DNA from: Przewalskia tangutica
Lineage: Eukaryota; Streptophyta; Magnoliopsida; Solanales; Solanaceae
Assembly (NCBI GenBank): GCA_029844215.1
Contig: CM056728.1
Coordinates: forward strand, 7,404,001-7,468,000
Length of the DNA stretch: 64,000 nucleotides
Reading direction: 5' to 3'
Shown here: one piece after another, positions 53,940 through 64,000 of the stretch
Layout: every line of letters begins with the position of its first letter
Numbering within the stretch: the stretch's first letter is position 1
Program-made: the position numbers and the translations under genes
Notes under the pieces: generated by a model
The model's database searches: none
What the model was told of the DNA's origin: nothing
The model's input: the letters and a program-made list of their open reading frames with translations, nothing else

Positions 53940-55285
53940 ATCTACTTTGTTCATTTCCAGATTTTTAACATCTTTATTGTTGTTGTTGTTACATTCCCAT
54001 TTTCTTGTTACTACACATTTTTACTCACAATATTAAAATAATATTCGCTGATTCAACAACATACGGTCGACAAGAGCAATTGAGCTGAAATTCCTCCATC
54101 GCTCGTGCAATACCATCGCCTCAGCCGCTACTCAAGGCGATAACACTGCCTTTAACTCCACTGGTTTTGGCGTAACTGGTGCCAACTCTGCTGCTCAAGG
54201 CGTTCCCAACGCCTTTGCTATTGCTCATGGGAGCGCTACTGCTTCAACACCCGCTGGTTTCCACCATGAACGTCCCGAGAAATTCATGGGTGCGCACTTC
54301 AAACGATGACAACAAAAGATGTTGTTTTTCCTGACGGTTATGGGAATATCGCGTTTTCTAACCGAAGACCCTCCACAAGTTGGGGAAGACACGGACCCTC
54401 AGCTAAATGATATGACAACAGGGGGCCAAGGTATCCATGTCATTGACGACATGAAGTTGGTTCGTGATGCATGGAAACACAGTGATTTCATGTGCATGAA
54501 CTACATTCTAAACAGTGTGTCCGATCCTCTCTACGGTATCTTGTCATTGAAAGCGCCAGCGATTATGGGACAAACTACAAAAGAAATACAACACCCAAGA
54601 TGCGGGTAGTAAGAAGTTCATCATTGGGAAATTTCTGAAATTTTAAATGGTGGACAATAAAAGTGTGTCATTCCAAGTCCAGGAATTTCAAATGATTCTT
54701 CATCACATAGACTTGGAAGGATTGAAGCCTAACGAGAAATTCTTGGTTGGGCCGTTGATCGAGAAACTTCCTATCTCGTAGACTGAGTTCATGAATTGCT
54801 TGAAACTCAAAACGAAAGAGATGGCCTTAGATGAACTTATTGTCAAACTCCAGATCCAGGAAGATAATAAGAAGGTCATGCTAAAGGGAAAATAACCCGC
54901 TGAGGTTAAGGCGAATCTGACGGAAGTCAAAGGGAACCCAAACAAAAAGCGAAAGTTTCAGAAGGTTGGCCAGACCCAAACAACTGAAAAATTTAAGGAA
55001 ACTTGCAACTATTGTGGTAAAGTTGGTCACATGGCCAAAGACTGCCGCAAGCTCAAACAAGATAAGGCCAAAGGCAAGGATAAGACAAACATCATCGAAG
55101 ACACGCTCCTAGACGATATGATTGAAGAATTCTCATCAGTGGTGCTAGAAGCCAACCTTGTTGAGAATCCGACGCAATGGTGGTTGGACACGGGTGCTAC
55201 CCGTCACATTTGTTCCAATAAATATGCCTTCTCCACGTATACACCAGTCACAAATAAGAATTTGTTCATGGGCAACAATTCTTCT
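53940..55285 (+). pseudogene. Copia gag and start of protease, truncated
   Basis: After the LTR, gag runs in shifting frames: GFHHERPEKFMGAHFKR, then a stop where tryptophan is expected, QKMLFFLTVMGISRF (54319 on), LVRDAWKHSDFMCMNYIL, LEGLKPNEKFLVGPLIEKL (54715-54773), and a zinc knuckle CNYCGKVGHMAKDC (55009-55050). WWLDTGATRHICSN (about 55180-55218) is the protease site with the normal DTGA. The frame is lost after MGNNSS near 55285, where an opposite-strand Copia begins. Confidence 0.85.
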
Positions 55286-57276
55286 TTATTTCTCATTATC
55301 AATCCCCATCACCTTCCCAGATGAGAGATCCTGAAACACACCATATGTGGAAAAGAAAGTGACACTGCAGTTCAACTCTCTAGTTACTTTTGACACAGAC
55401 AATAAATTAAATTTAAATGTTGTTACACATAAAACATTTCTAAGAACACCTCCTCATAAGTGATGGTCACCAACGTGTGAGATCTTGGCTGAATCTCTTG
55501 TAGGCAATTGTACTTTTCTTGTTCCTTCTGTGAATTGTTTACCATATAAATATTTGTGATCACTAATCATATGATTAGTTGCACTTGTATCTACAATCCA
55601 TTTCAGGATGTATTTTGGATCAGAGAAACATTTACCTGCCACATTTGCACTAATTCTAGTATTGTGTTGATTGTTGAGCAGATTGAGAAGCTACTGATGG
55701 TGACTATCTGCGAACTAAGAAGATAACTGTGCCCTCTAGTTGTGAGTTTACTCCATAGCTGGTTGTGTATTTTGATGTTGTATGAGCATTGGTCCAAAAT
55801 TCTGGATATTTTGGTTCATGCCATGCTGATAATACATCACTTTCTCCTGGCTAGTATCTTCAAATGCTGAATTTCCTCCTGTCACTACATATGCTTTCTT
55901 GGCCTTATTATTTTTGAAGTTATCAGGATATCCATGCAGCTTGTAGTAATCATCTTGCTTGTGTCCTACTTTGTGACAGTAGTCACATTTCATTATTTGA
56001 AACAATCCACCTTCCAATGTCCTTTCATATGACAAAAGTCACACATAGCATTTTGATTATATGGTTTCTTCTGTTTCATTCCTCCATTTCCATTCCCAAT
56101 TATGAACATGACAGATGATTCCATTTGCTCCTGCATCATTCTCCTTGTTCCAGCCACCATTTTTTGGCTCTCTTCCTGATTGATCATGTCATACACTTGA
56201 TTCAAACTTGGTATTTATTGCATGGTGATTATCCGGCACGGCATAGCCTGACTTTCATTCAGGCCAGTGAAATTGCGGCGGTCTGCAGTGCGTAAGTGAT
56301 CAACAAACTCCTTAGATTTTGGGCAACATGGTGGAATTAGGATAATAGAATCATACTCATCCCATAAATCTCTCAACTTAGAATAATACATCGAGGCTGA
56401 TAATGATCTTTGTCTCATACTGAATATTTCCTCATGTAATTGAAAAGCTCTGGAACTGTTTATTTTATCAAATTTTTCCTTTAACTCTTTCCATATACTG
56501 TATGAATCTGAGTTAAACAATATTCCAGTAAGAAGACTCTTACTCACATTCCCCATCAACCAAAAAACTACTATTGCATTGGATCTATCCCACAGTTTTG
56601 CCAGATCTCTATGAAAGGAAGATCTCCTTACTGATCCATCGATGAACCCTATCTTGTTTTTCCCTAATAAAGCAAGCTTCATAGCTCTACTCCATAGTGT
56701 GTAATTATCCATTCCATTCAAAATGATTCCAACAGACAATGATCCAGGCGCATCCGAAGGGAATAGATACAAAAGATGATTATGATCTATACTCATACTG
56801 ACTGTCATACTTCTATCAATCAGATCTTCTCCATTGTTCCTTGTATGTATTTTCAATTGCCAGTTTCGATTGTGCCTCGATCTACCTCAATCAAACTTCT
56901 GATTTCATAGATTCGTCTTTTAAATGATGAGATTTTAACAAAAGAAAAATATTAACAGATTGCATGTAACAAAACAATAACAATTTCAACAAATGAAGAA
57001 AAATTAACAGATCGCACACATCAGAATCCTCTCGATCTGTTTTCTATTCTTTCGATTTGTCATTTATCAAACTGCGTATGATTAATCCATTTCGATACGT
57101 CAATTAGCAGACTGCATATAACAAATTCCATTCGATCTGTTCCCATTGAGTTTTGAATAAGTATATTCAGCTACTCAACATAGAGATCGATGCTCAGATT
57201 TGCTTGATTGCTTGATTCCTTTTGCATGTGGCTATACTCTTTCGAGGTCATTCAATTCAACTTGACTTTGATACCA
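55286..57276 (-). pseudogene. second Copia element: gag and protease start, minus strand
   Basis: Minus strand: 56856-56215 has GSLSVGIILNGMDNYTLWSR, AMKLALLGKNKIGFIDGSVR and YYSKLRDLWDEYDSI, the Copia gag; a second part (56205-55748) has two knuckle-like motifs, CDFCHMKGHWKVDC and CDYCHKVGHKQDDYYK, the latter lacking the last cysteine. The protease motif reads WIVDTSATNHM (55610-55580), with DTSA instead of DTGA. FKFNLLSVSKVTRELNCSVT follows around 55420-55360. Frameshifts and stops are present. A primer site TGGTATCAAAGTCAAG (minus) lies at 57261-57276. Confidence 0.85.
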
Positions 57277-57605
57277 TGATGAGTATCAACTAACACATGA
57301 TGAGGATCAACTAACAATAACCTAAGAGATAAGCAAAGAGAAAGAACAAGAAGAAACAGAGAAGAAAAGAGGAGAAGAGATAAGGAAGAGAGAGATAGAT
57401 CGTGTGAGGGAGACAAATGGAACAGGAAATATATATTGTTGTGTAAAAATGAATTGTTATTACAAATACACATATCATACTACATATATACAAGTAGTAT
57501 CAACTAATTATGTAACCAATTAATTGTAACTAACTAACCACCTATAACAAATTCTAACAAACTCTTAACAACTTTGTAACTACTAAATAGTAATCATCCC
57601 ATACA
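57277..57605 (-). repeat. Copia LTR (5' LTR of the minus-strand element)
   Basis: Starts TGATGAGTATCAAC immediately next to the primer site. The right end is approximate (near CATCCCATACA). The strongly purine-biased stretch 57325-57420 gives false minus-strand ORFs. Confidence 0.65.
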
Positions 57606-57848
57606 TTGATTACACATAGAACTATGATGCATTTTCTAATTCTTGCACAAGTAATGCAAAGAAAAAAATTATATAGGTTGCGGTGAAGCCAAAACTTACC
57701 CTAAAGCTTAATTTTACTCATTCTTAATGAAAAGAAGGATTGTAGAAGAAATATGAATAGACAGAGAATAAGCCATTGTAGGGAGCATGATGGGGTGTTT
57801 GTTAGTTTTCACCTCTACTAATATACAAGTTCTTTACGTTTTGCATTG
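57606..57848. other. spacer between Copia LTR and CACTA element
   Basis: AT-rich, no feature seen. Confidence 0.5.
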
Positions 57849-58236
57849 CACTACAACAAATCGCTTCAAAGAGGGTGAGTGTAGTCGCCCTCTTTGGGTG
57901 GAATATCGCCCTCTTAGATCAAATGGAGCGATTTTTAGTCGCCCTTCAAGTCGCCTTATTACGTCCGTTGTCTTAGATCAAGAAGAACGATTTTTCAACT
58001 CGCTTCCTTTGGTAAAGACCAAATAGGGTGACTACACTCGCTCTTTTTGAGATCCATAAAAAAGGGCGAGTGTAGTCGCCCTATTTGGTCCTAACCAAAG
58101 GCGGCGACTTGACAAATCTCCCTATTTGGTGTGGTTCAAATAGGGCGACTGCACTCGCCCTTTTTGATGGATCCATTAAATAGGGCGACATCACTCGCCC
58201 TTTTTGATATGGTTCAAAAAAGAGAAAAAATTAAAT

Positions 58237-58306
58237 GCACCATCTGGGATTCGAACCCTGGTCTGAACCGTGACATTGTACTATTCTACCACTAGACCAC
58301 TAGTTA
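58237..58306 (-). other. tRNA-Gly-like sequence 1 (degenerate)
   Basis: Minus strand matches plant tRNA-Gly(GCC) over AGTGGTCTAGTGGTAGAATA and GGGTTCGAATCCC, and keeps a 3' end GGTGCA. The anticodon loop reads ATGTCAC, so the anticodon position is GTC rather than GCC. The 5' acceptor strand is not complementary, so it is most likely a pseudo-tRNA. Confidence 0.6.
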
Positions 58307-58329
58307 TGCAATATTAATCACTACAGATA

Positions 58330-58398
58330 CACCCCAGCCAAGAATTGAACCCGAGACTCTTTTGTGGAAGTGTGTCATTCTACCACCAGACCAGCCAT
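58330..58398 (-). other. tRNA-Gly-like sequence 2 (degenerate)
   Basis: Minus strand GGTCTGGTGGTAGAATGACA, CTTCCAC in the anticodon loop position (TCC) and CGGGTTCAATTC as B box. Same order as copy 1, 93 bp away. Stems are imperfect. Confidence 0.5.
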
Positions 58399-58535
58399 CA
58401 ATACTTGTTATATTTATGATCCTCATAATCATAAATCTCTTGGCCGGTTCTAAAGTTAATTTTTAACAAGATGCTATTTTTTACACTTATTATTTATAAT
58501 AGTGCAACATTTTTAGAAGTCTTTATTTCGGATAA

Positions 58536-58702
58536 TTTCGATCGTAGGATTCGAATATTTCGGATATCCGAAATTTTTGGATAATTTCGGATCAGTTTTG
58601 GATTTGAATATTTTGAATTTCCAAAAAATCGGATATCCACAATTTTCAGATAATTTCGAATCGGATTCGGATCCGAATATTTCAGATATCCAAAAAATTG
58701 GA
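58536..58702. repeat. irregular repeats of TTTCGGATATCCGAAA type
   Basis: Variants of GGATATCC flanked by TTTCG or CGAAA recur about six times, several as palindromes. Confidence 0.65.
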
Positions 58703-58821
58703 TAAATTCTAATTAAAAGGATTAATTTTAACTTTAACCAATCCCATTTTTTGTGGGACTCAAGCAGAGCGACTTAATATGTCGCCCTATTTGGTGTGGT
58801 TTCAAAAAGGGCGACTTTAAA

Positions 58822-59496
58822 ATACACGGATTCCCCAGTGCGGAGGTTTGAGAGGTTGGTTATGGACGGGTTCAAGAGAGGTAGAGGTAGAGGTAGGCCG
58901 AATAAGTATTGGGGAAAAGTGATTAGACAAGATATGACGCATGTGAAACTTACTGAGGATATGACCTTAGATAGAAGGTTGTGGAGGACACGAATTATGG
59001 TAGAAGGCCTTTGATAGGAGGTTGTAAAGGACACGAATTAGGACAGAAAGGTAGCAGGTAGGCGAGCGTAGTCCTACTTACGCTTACAGAATGATAGATG
59101 TAGTGTTATTACTATAGGCCAATTAGCTTATCATACTTATAGCCGCAATATTGCTTTATAGTCCCATGTAGTTTGATTTCTGCTGCTATATGGTTTTTAG
59201 TGTACTTTATTATCTTATTTAGTTGTGTTAGCTAATGTTTCTTGTTGTTAGAATGTGTTATCATGCCGTATTCGATTTTGTTATTAGCATGTTCATACTG
59301 TCCATACTGTTTTAATTTCCTGTCTGAGTCAGACCGTTTTTATTGTTTTGCTTGTGATTATGCTTTGTCTTGAACCGAAGGTCTTCCGAAAACAGTCGTT
59401 CTACCTACCAAGGTGTAAATAAGGTCTGTGTACACTCTATCCTTCCCAGATCCCACATTATGGGATTACTGGATATGTTTTGTTGTTGGTGTAGCC
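58822..59496 (+). mobile_element. RTE-type LINE, 3' end with coding remnant
   Basis: The plus frame 58822-59014 gives SPVRRFERLVMDGFKRGRGR, NKYWGKVIRQDMTHVKLTED and DRRLWRTRIMVEGL with a stop, the C-terminus of the RTE protein. The 3'UTR follows, ending CCCACATTATGGGATTAC and TTGTTGTTGG. It is cut into the CACTA element on its left; a hAT element sits in its TTG tail on the right. Confidence 0.88.
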
Positions 59497-62400
59497 TAGG
59501 GGTGGCCAACGGGCCGGGTCGGGGCGGGTTTCGCGAGATCGGGGTGGGTTTCGCGTGGTCGGGGTGGGGCGGGATGGGGGGTTTGGGCGGGATCGGTGTG
59601 GGGCGAGACTGGCGGGCCAGGACTAGCGGGTTTCGTCGTTGTCCCGTCCCGTCATAAAGGGGTAACGGGCCTAGCGGGACGGGTCGGGTTGAATTTTTCA
59701 ATTTTTTGCACTTAATTTTAAAAAATAACATATATATATAAACAACTAAATAATTGAATAATATAGTGTAATAAAAACATCCAATATTGTTTTTGTGTCT
59801 CTTATATTATCTAATAGAAATATGATTTTTTGGTAATACAGATACAATTGTCAAAATTACAACTTTGTGGTGTTGTTCAAAAGTGGCAAATGACATAGTA
59901 AAATACTAAAATTGCAATTAAAAATATTATCAATTTGAAAACACTTTTTCTAGTTTCTTCACAATGTCTTGTGATTATTCGGTTGAAATTGGTATTTGTT
60001 GGTCAAATTGCTCCACGTCGCTTCCACCACCTTCAGATAAGATGTCGTTGTTGTTTTCATCTTTTTCTTCGATGATCTCCGGTTGACCGCACCTTCTCTG
60101 CTCCTCTCATATCCAATATTTAATAATACTGCAATCTCCAAGTTGTCTCCGGCTAATGAGTGTCTGTACTGTCCTATTTGAAATCTGCTGGCAGAAAAAG
60201 TGCTTTCAGACGTCGTTGATGATGCTTGAATGTTCAAAACATCTCGGGCCATCATTGAAAGTGTCGGAAAGGTCTTCTCATTCCCATCCAATATTCCAGC
60301 AAGTCTTCATTTCCTTCATCATTGAGAACAGCTTCGTACGATAAATCACCCTGCAAAATAAAAACATCAAACTCGCTAATTTGGTTAGTAATGTTACCAC
60401 CACACATTCTATTTCTGAGGTTTTGAATACTAGCCGCAGAAACAACATGTATTTTTTGAGGATGTGTTGAAGAAGAAGAAGATGGTATGGAAGCCGGTTG
60501 GTTGCTAGCACTTTCTTGTTGGTAATACCTATATTTTTTTTTGCATTCCTCTTCTATGCTAGACAACACTTCTTTTTTAGTTTGTTCAATAGGTGGTGGG
60601 TTATTTGATTTTTTGGGAGTTGGAGGTGGTAGTACTGCTATACAGTCATAAATATTTTCAATAAGTGATTTACAATCGTCTATTTTAATAGTCAGATTTA
60701 ATACATCACCAATAATATAAATATGAGGAATATGAATAAAATATTTTCTTAATAGCTGCCTTATAAGCTGATTTTTTCATATATTCTCTAAGCAGTAAAA
60801 ATATTATAGCTATATAAAACAACAAATAGTAGGATAAAATATATACCGGAAAATTCTTTTTGTTGCTTGAAAAAATTTCTCTAGAAATACAATAAGTTCG
60901 TGAATTTTTTCCCAATCGTTATCTACAATCATATTGGTTGGATTTTGATTATGGACGTTAAAAAAATAAAGTTATAGGTTTTTTATATTCATAAGCAACA
61001 AGTAGTTGTTCATATAAAGAATTTCACCTAGTGAGTACTTCTTCAGAAATATTTCTATAAAGTAGTTGACAATCGTGACAAGTTTTTTTATAATTTTTTT
61101 TGTTGTATTCTATTATTTTTTAAAATAAAGTTTTATAGCAAATTGTATTTTATCAAGAATATCTTGAAAAAGTAATAGACTATCCTTTACAATTAAGTTA
61201 TAAATATGACATGCACATTTATATGAAAATTATTTGAAAAAGATGGAGTTAAAGAATCTTTAAAAATGTAATAGCAAAATTATTAGAAGATGCATTATCT
61301 AATGTAATACTCATAATTTTATCAGTTATTTCGTAATAATCGCAAACTAAATAAATTTTTTCTGAAATAAAATCACTAGTGTGCCTACTATCTATATATC
61401 TATATATCTATACGCTAACATACATTTTTGCATAGACCATTTATAATCTATCTAATGACAGGTTACCGTTAAATAATCATGGTTTACTACGACCGATATC
61501 AGAAGTGAGAATCACTTTGCCATTAAAATGATATAATGAATAACGTAAATTATGTTGATATTCATGTGCAAATTTAAATACATTCCTCTTAACAGTTGAT
61601 CTAGGAAAACCTTTAAAAGCAAGATTATACAATTCTCTAATATAATGAATAAAACCAGGAGATAAAAGAAATAAAAAAGGCAAATCCTCCACAATAATTA
61701 ATTTTGATAATGCTTCCATATTGCTATGTTTATCATATTTAGGGAACAATTCCCCCCGTCATAGGGTTAATTTGACCCTGTAGTAGATCTGAAACAATAT
61801 GTGAACCTTGTCCCAATGGAGAGGGCGCTTGCACACCATTTTTTTCAGCCTCGTATTGGGTATGCCTAGCTGGGTGAGCATTTGAAATGTGTCTCATTAA
61901 ATCCCCGTCACATCCTGACCTTTTCCAGTTTTAAATCTATAAACCCCTTTACAAATTTTACATATAACTACTTGATTTTCTACGTCCCTATCAAAAAATT
62001 TCCATGCATCTGATTTTAATGTTTGATTTGCTGGACCTCGTCTCATACTAGGAGAATATGAGGCGTTCCAGTTGGAGGTTCACTAGTGGGTGTTTCATTT
62101 ACATTAGTGGGTGTGTCATCTAAATCATCTTCTAAATTAAAGTCTTGTTGAGTTTCAGAAAATATCTGCTCGTCTAATCATATGGTATTCAGGAAAATGT
62201 TCAGTATCAATAAAATCATCCCGTCTAGGAGTAGGACTAGGAATACTAGAAAAATTACTCCTGCCCTTGTTACCCATACTAGAAGAAGCCTGACCCTTAC
62301 CCTTACCCTTACCCGACATACTTCTTAATCCTTTCATTTTAATTATGCTAATAAATAGTTAAAGATAATGAAATTAAGTGCGTTAAATAAAATAAAGACA

Positions 62401-62985
62401 CAATAATAATTTAATGAAGGAACAAATGTACCAAATGCCGACGTAACGTCGACATGTAATCGAGAGGTTGAAAATTAAAACTTTGCTCGATGGAAGATCC
62501 TCAAGCTAGTTCCGAACTTTACTCCCAAATAAATAAATAAAATTGAATATTTAGTAGTCAATGTAGATTTGTAGAAGATAGATTGAGAGATTATAGAGAT
62601 GTAGGAAGATTTGTGAGAAAATAGGTTAAAGTTTAAATATAATAACTTAGGAGTTAAAAATAAATATTAAGGGGTAGAGGGGTTGGGGGAGGGGAGGAAG
62701 CCAAAAATGGCCGGTGCACAACGATCAAAATATAAAATGGCCGTTGGTGCAACAGTTGTTTTGTATAAAGGGGAGGGGATAAGGCGGGATCGGGGCGGGA
62801 TCGGGGCGTGTTCTGGGTCGGGATTGGGGCGGGATCGGGGCGTGTCCTGGGTCGGGACGGGCTTGACCAAATCATGTTCCGTCCCGGTTCGAGTCTCGAT
62901 ATCGTAATTTTTTTTAAATATCAAGGTCAGAGAGGGACTGGGGCGTTGTCGGGATCGGGCTGACTCGGCCCGTTGGCCACCCATA
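59497..62985 (-). mobile_element. hAT transposon with G-rich ends and broken transposase
   Basis: Ends TAGGGGTGGCCAACGGGCC and GGCCCGTTGGCCACCCATA (minus TATGGGTGGCC), flanked by imperfect 8-bp duplications GTGTAGCC (59489-59496) and ATGTTGCC (62986-62993). The subterminal regions 59510-59680 and 62775-62965 are strongly G-rich on the plus strand. The interior encodes an Ac-like transposase on the minus strand. Confidence 0.85.
59959..62340 (-). pseudogene. hAT (Ac-like, BED-finger) transposase, disrupted
   Basis: From right to left: a Ser-rich N-terminus (62337-62155), a BED-finger-like region near 61960-61870 with CKICKG and HISNAHPARHTQYE in broken frames, LFPKYDKHSNMEALSKLIIV then NLAFKGFPRSTVKRNVFKFA (61477-61749), an AT-rich decayed middle (60700-61450), then 60569-60252 and the C-terminal dimerisation domain MARDVLNIQASSTTSESTFS with FQIGQYRHSL (60291-59959). 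The transposase catalyses cut-and-paste movement; here the DDE core is unreadable and many stops occur. Confidence 0.82.
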
Positions 62986-62993
62986 ATGTTGCC

Positions 62994-63190
62994 TAGAAAT
63001 TATTGTTTTTTTATGGTCTGTGTAAATGGGTAACAGAGAGTAATGTAATATATGCAACAACCTGTAGCCTATTACTTGGCAAAAATTCCTTCCATTTTCT
63101 CGTACGAAAACATATTCAAATGATATCATGTATTACAAGTTGGTTGGCTCGTGAGCACAAAATTATCAAATCCATTATTCAAATTCATCA
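62994..63190. other. spacer between the hAT element and the PPR fragment
   Basis: Non-coding. A CATCATCATCATCATC-like run at 63193-63209 gives false poly-His and poly-Ile frames. Confidence 0.5.
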
Positions 63191-63246
63191 CTATCATCAT
63201 CATCATCATAATCAACACTTACTTTCACAAAAAAACCCAACTTAAC

Positions 63247-63775
63247 ATTACGTTTCTCTTCTCCAATTTTGCATTGCTCGAAAATCAATTGAGCCTGGAA
63301 AGCAGCTCCATGCACATCTATGCCATACAGGTTTAGGTTACAACATTAATTTAGCAACAAAGGTTGTTAATCTTTATTGTGTTTATGACAAATTGGCTAA
63401 TTCCCACCACCTGTTTGATAGAATTCCTAAAGGAAATATTTTTCTTTGGAACGTTTTGATTCGTGGGTATGCTTGGAATGGACCATACAAGGGTGCAATA
63501 TCTTTATATTATCAAATGCTTGATTATAGGCTTGTTCCTGATAATTTTACCTTTTCATTTGTACTTAAAGCGTGCTCAGCTTTGTCATCGATTGAAGTGG
63601 GGAAAGATGTACACGAACACACGAAGAGAACGAATTTGGGATAAGGATATTTTCGTGGGTGCAACCCTTATTGACATGTATGCTAATGTGGTTGCGTTGG
63701 TAGGTCGAGGGAGGTTTTTGATAATGTAAATGAGAGGGATGTAGTTGTTTGGAATTCAATGCTTGCTGCTTGGGA
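63247..63775 (+). pseudogene. pentatricopeptide repeat (PPR) protein fragment
   Basis: PPR proteins bind organellar RNA and act in its editing or processing. In one frame: VSLLQFCIARKSIEPGKQLH, AHLCHTGLGYNINLATKVVN, HHLFDRIPKGNIFLWNVLIR, GYAWNGPYKGAISLYYQML, VPDNFTFSFVLKACSALSSI; then a frameshift near 63645, DKDIFVGATLIDMYANV, a second shift near 63700, and FDNVNERDVVVWNSMLAAW. This is about the first two to three repeats of a plant PLS-type PPR protein. A stop precedes the first readable residue and homology ends near 63775, so it is a broken, 3'-truncated copy. Confidence 0.85.
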
Positions 63776-63780
63776 GATGA

Positions 63781-64000
63781 GAACTTTAATTCTGGGATAA
63801 GACCTTCCGGAACGGAAAGTGGTTTTGAATGTTCTTCCAATGCAAATATGATTCCCTTAGACTTAGAGGGTCCAAATGAAACAGAATCAGACCTAGACCC
63901 TTTTATTATACCTCTTACTAGTAGACATACATCCGAAGTTTGGAAAAATTATAAAAGAAAGAAGGTAAATGATCAAATGAAAGTCGAATGTAACTTTTGT
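63781..64000 (+). mobile_element. hAT transposase N-terminus (BED finger), partial, runs off the window
   Basis: The frame from 63781 reads NSGIRPSGTESGFECSSNAN, then PFIIPLTSRHTSEVWKNYKR, KKVNDQMKVECNFC, the start of a BED zinc finger (W, then C-x2-C) as in RICESLEEPER-like hAT transposases. Open to the last base. It begins within a few bases of the point where PPR homology ends. Confidence 0.75.

Larger units (their letters stand above)
57849..58822. mobile_element. CACTA-type element, truncated, non-autonomous
   Basis: Begins with the CACTA-type terminus CACTACAACAAATCGCTTC. The first about 370 bp repeat the unit AGGGCGA(G/C)T(G)(T/C)A(G)TCGCCC in both orientations, as in subterminal repeats of CACTA elements. 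Similar units reappear at 58764-58822. The right terminus is missing, cut where a LINE begins. No transposase. The interior holds two tRNA-Gly-like sequences and TCGGATATCCGAA-type repeats (58536-58700). Confidence 0.7.

Noticed and set aside
57252..57493. Leu/Ser-rich minus-strand frames
   Set aside because: Produced by the purine-rich stretch of a Copia LTR.
57877..58210. Repeats considered as a CRISPR-like array
   Set aside because: Units are inverted as well as direct, with irregular spacing, and begin at a CACTA terminus in a plant genome; they are subterminal transposon repeats.
58237..58398. Functional tRNA genes
   Set aside because: Acceptor stems do not pair well and the anticodon of the first is altered, so they are described only as tRNA-like.
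63151..63336. Ile- or His-rich frames at 63193-63230
   Set aside because: Arise from a CAT repeat; the PPR frame starts further on.

Overview
This window is nuclear DNA from a flowering plant, most likely a member of the Solanaceae. It is AT-rich, its one long gene has many GT-AG introns, the encoded protein is plant-specific, and the short interspersed elements look like Solanaceae SINEs (a TS-like SINE with an RTE-type LINE tail, and tRNA-headed SINEs). I cannot name the species.

Region 1 (1-3504) holds the end of a hAT transposon, a SINE fragment, a complete SINE with target-site duplication, and the upstream region of the main gene. Region 2 (3505-25460) is one gene, an EMF2-like (EMBRYONIC FLOWER 2, Polycomb PRC2 subunit) gene. 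I traced 21 exons that join in frame into 622 codons plus a stop. It has the conserved C2H2 finger and a complete VEFS box. Its introns carry many transposons: a TIR-bearing MITE, hAT, Stowaway-like and foldback MITEs, an L1-type LINE, a gypsy LTR fragment, an RTE-type LINE that itself contains a foreign insert, a TS-like SINE and a LINE tail.

Region 3 (25461-31000) has two MITEs, a solo Copia LTR and an intronless, degenerate copy of the splicing factor gene PRP31. Region 4 (31010-49393) is a Mutator-like element with about 180-bp terminal inverted repeats and a 9-bp target duplication. It carries a plant mobile domain (MAIN-like) gene on the minus strand. A 13.7-kb Athila-like Ty3/gypsy complex is inserted in that gene with its own ACAGG duplication. 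The complex has four LTRs in the order LTR, internal, LTR, LTR, internal, LTR. The two inner LTRs are separated by only 9 bp, as in a 2-LTR circle junction. It keeps gag, protease and a PF20167-type ORF but no reverse transcriptase or integrase.

Region 5 (49804-59496) is a junkyard of truncated elements: a gypsy LTR with gag start, a SINE with perfect 19-bp duplications, two Copia elements meeting head to head, a CACTA-type fragment carrying two tRNA-Gly-like sequences, and RTE LINE 3' ends. Region 6 (59497-64000) is a hAT element with G-rich ends and a broken transposase gene, then a frameshifted PPR gene fragment that runs directly into the BED-finger start of another hAT transposase. Apart from EMF2, no gene here looks intact, and nothing suggests genes working together in a pathway. 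The window is best read as one Polycomb gene in a landscape of nested transposons.
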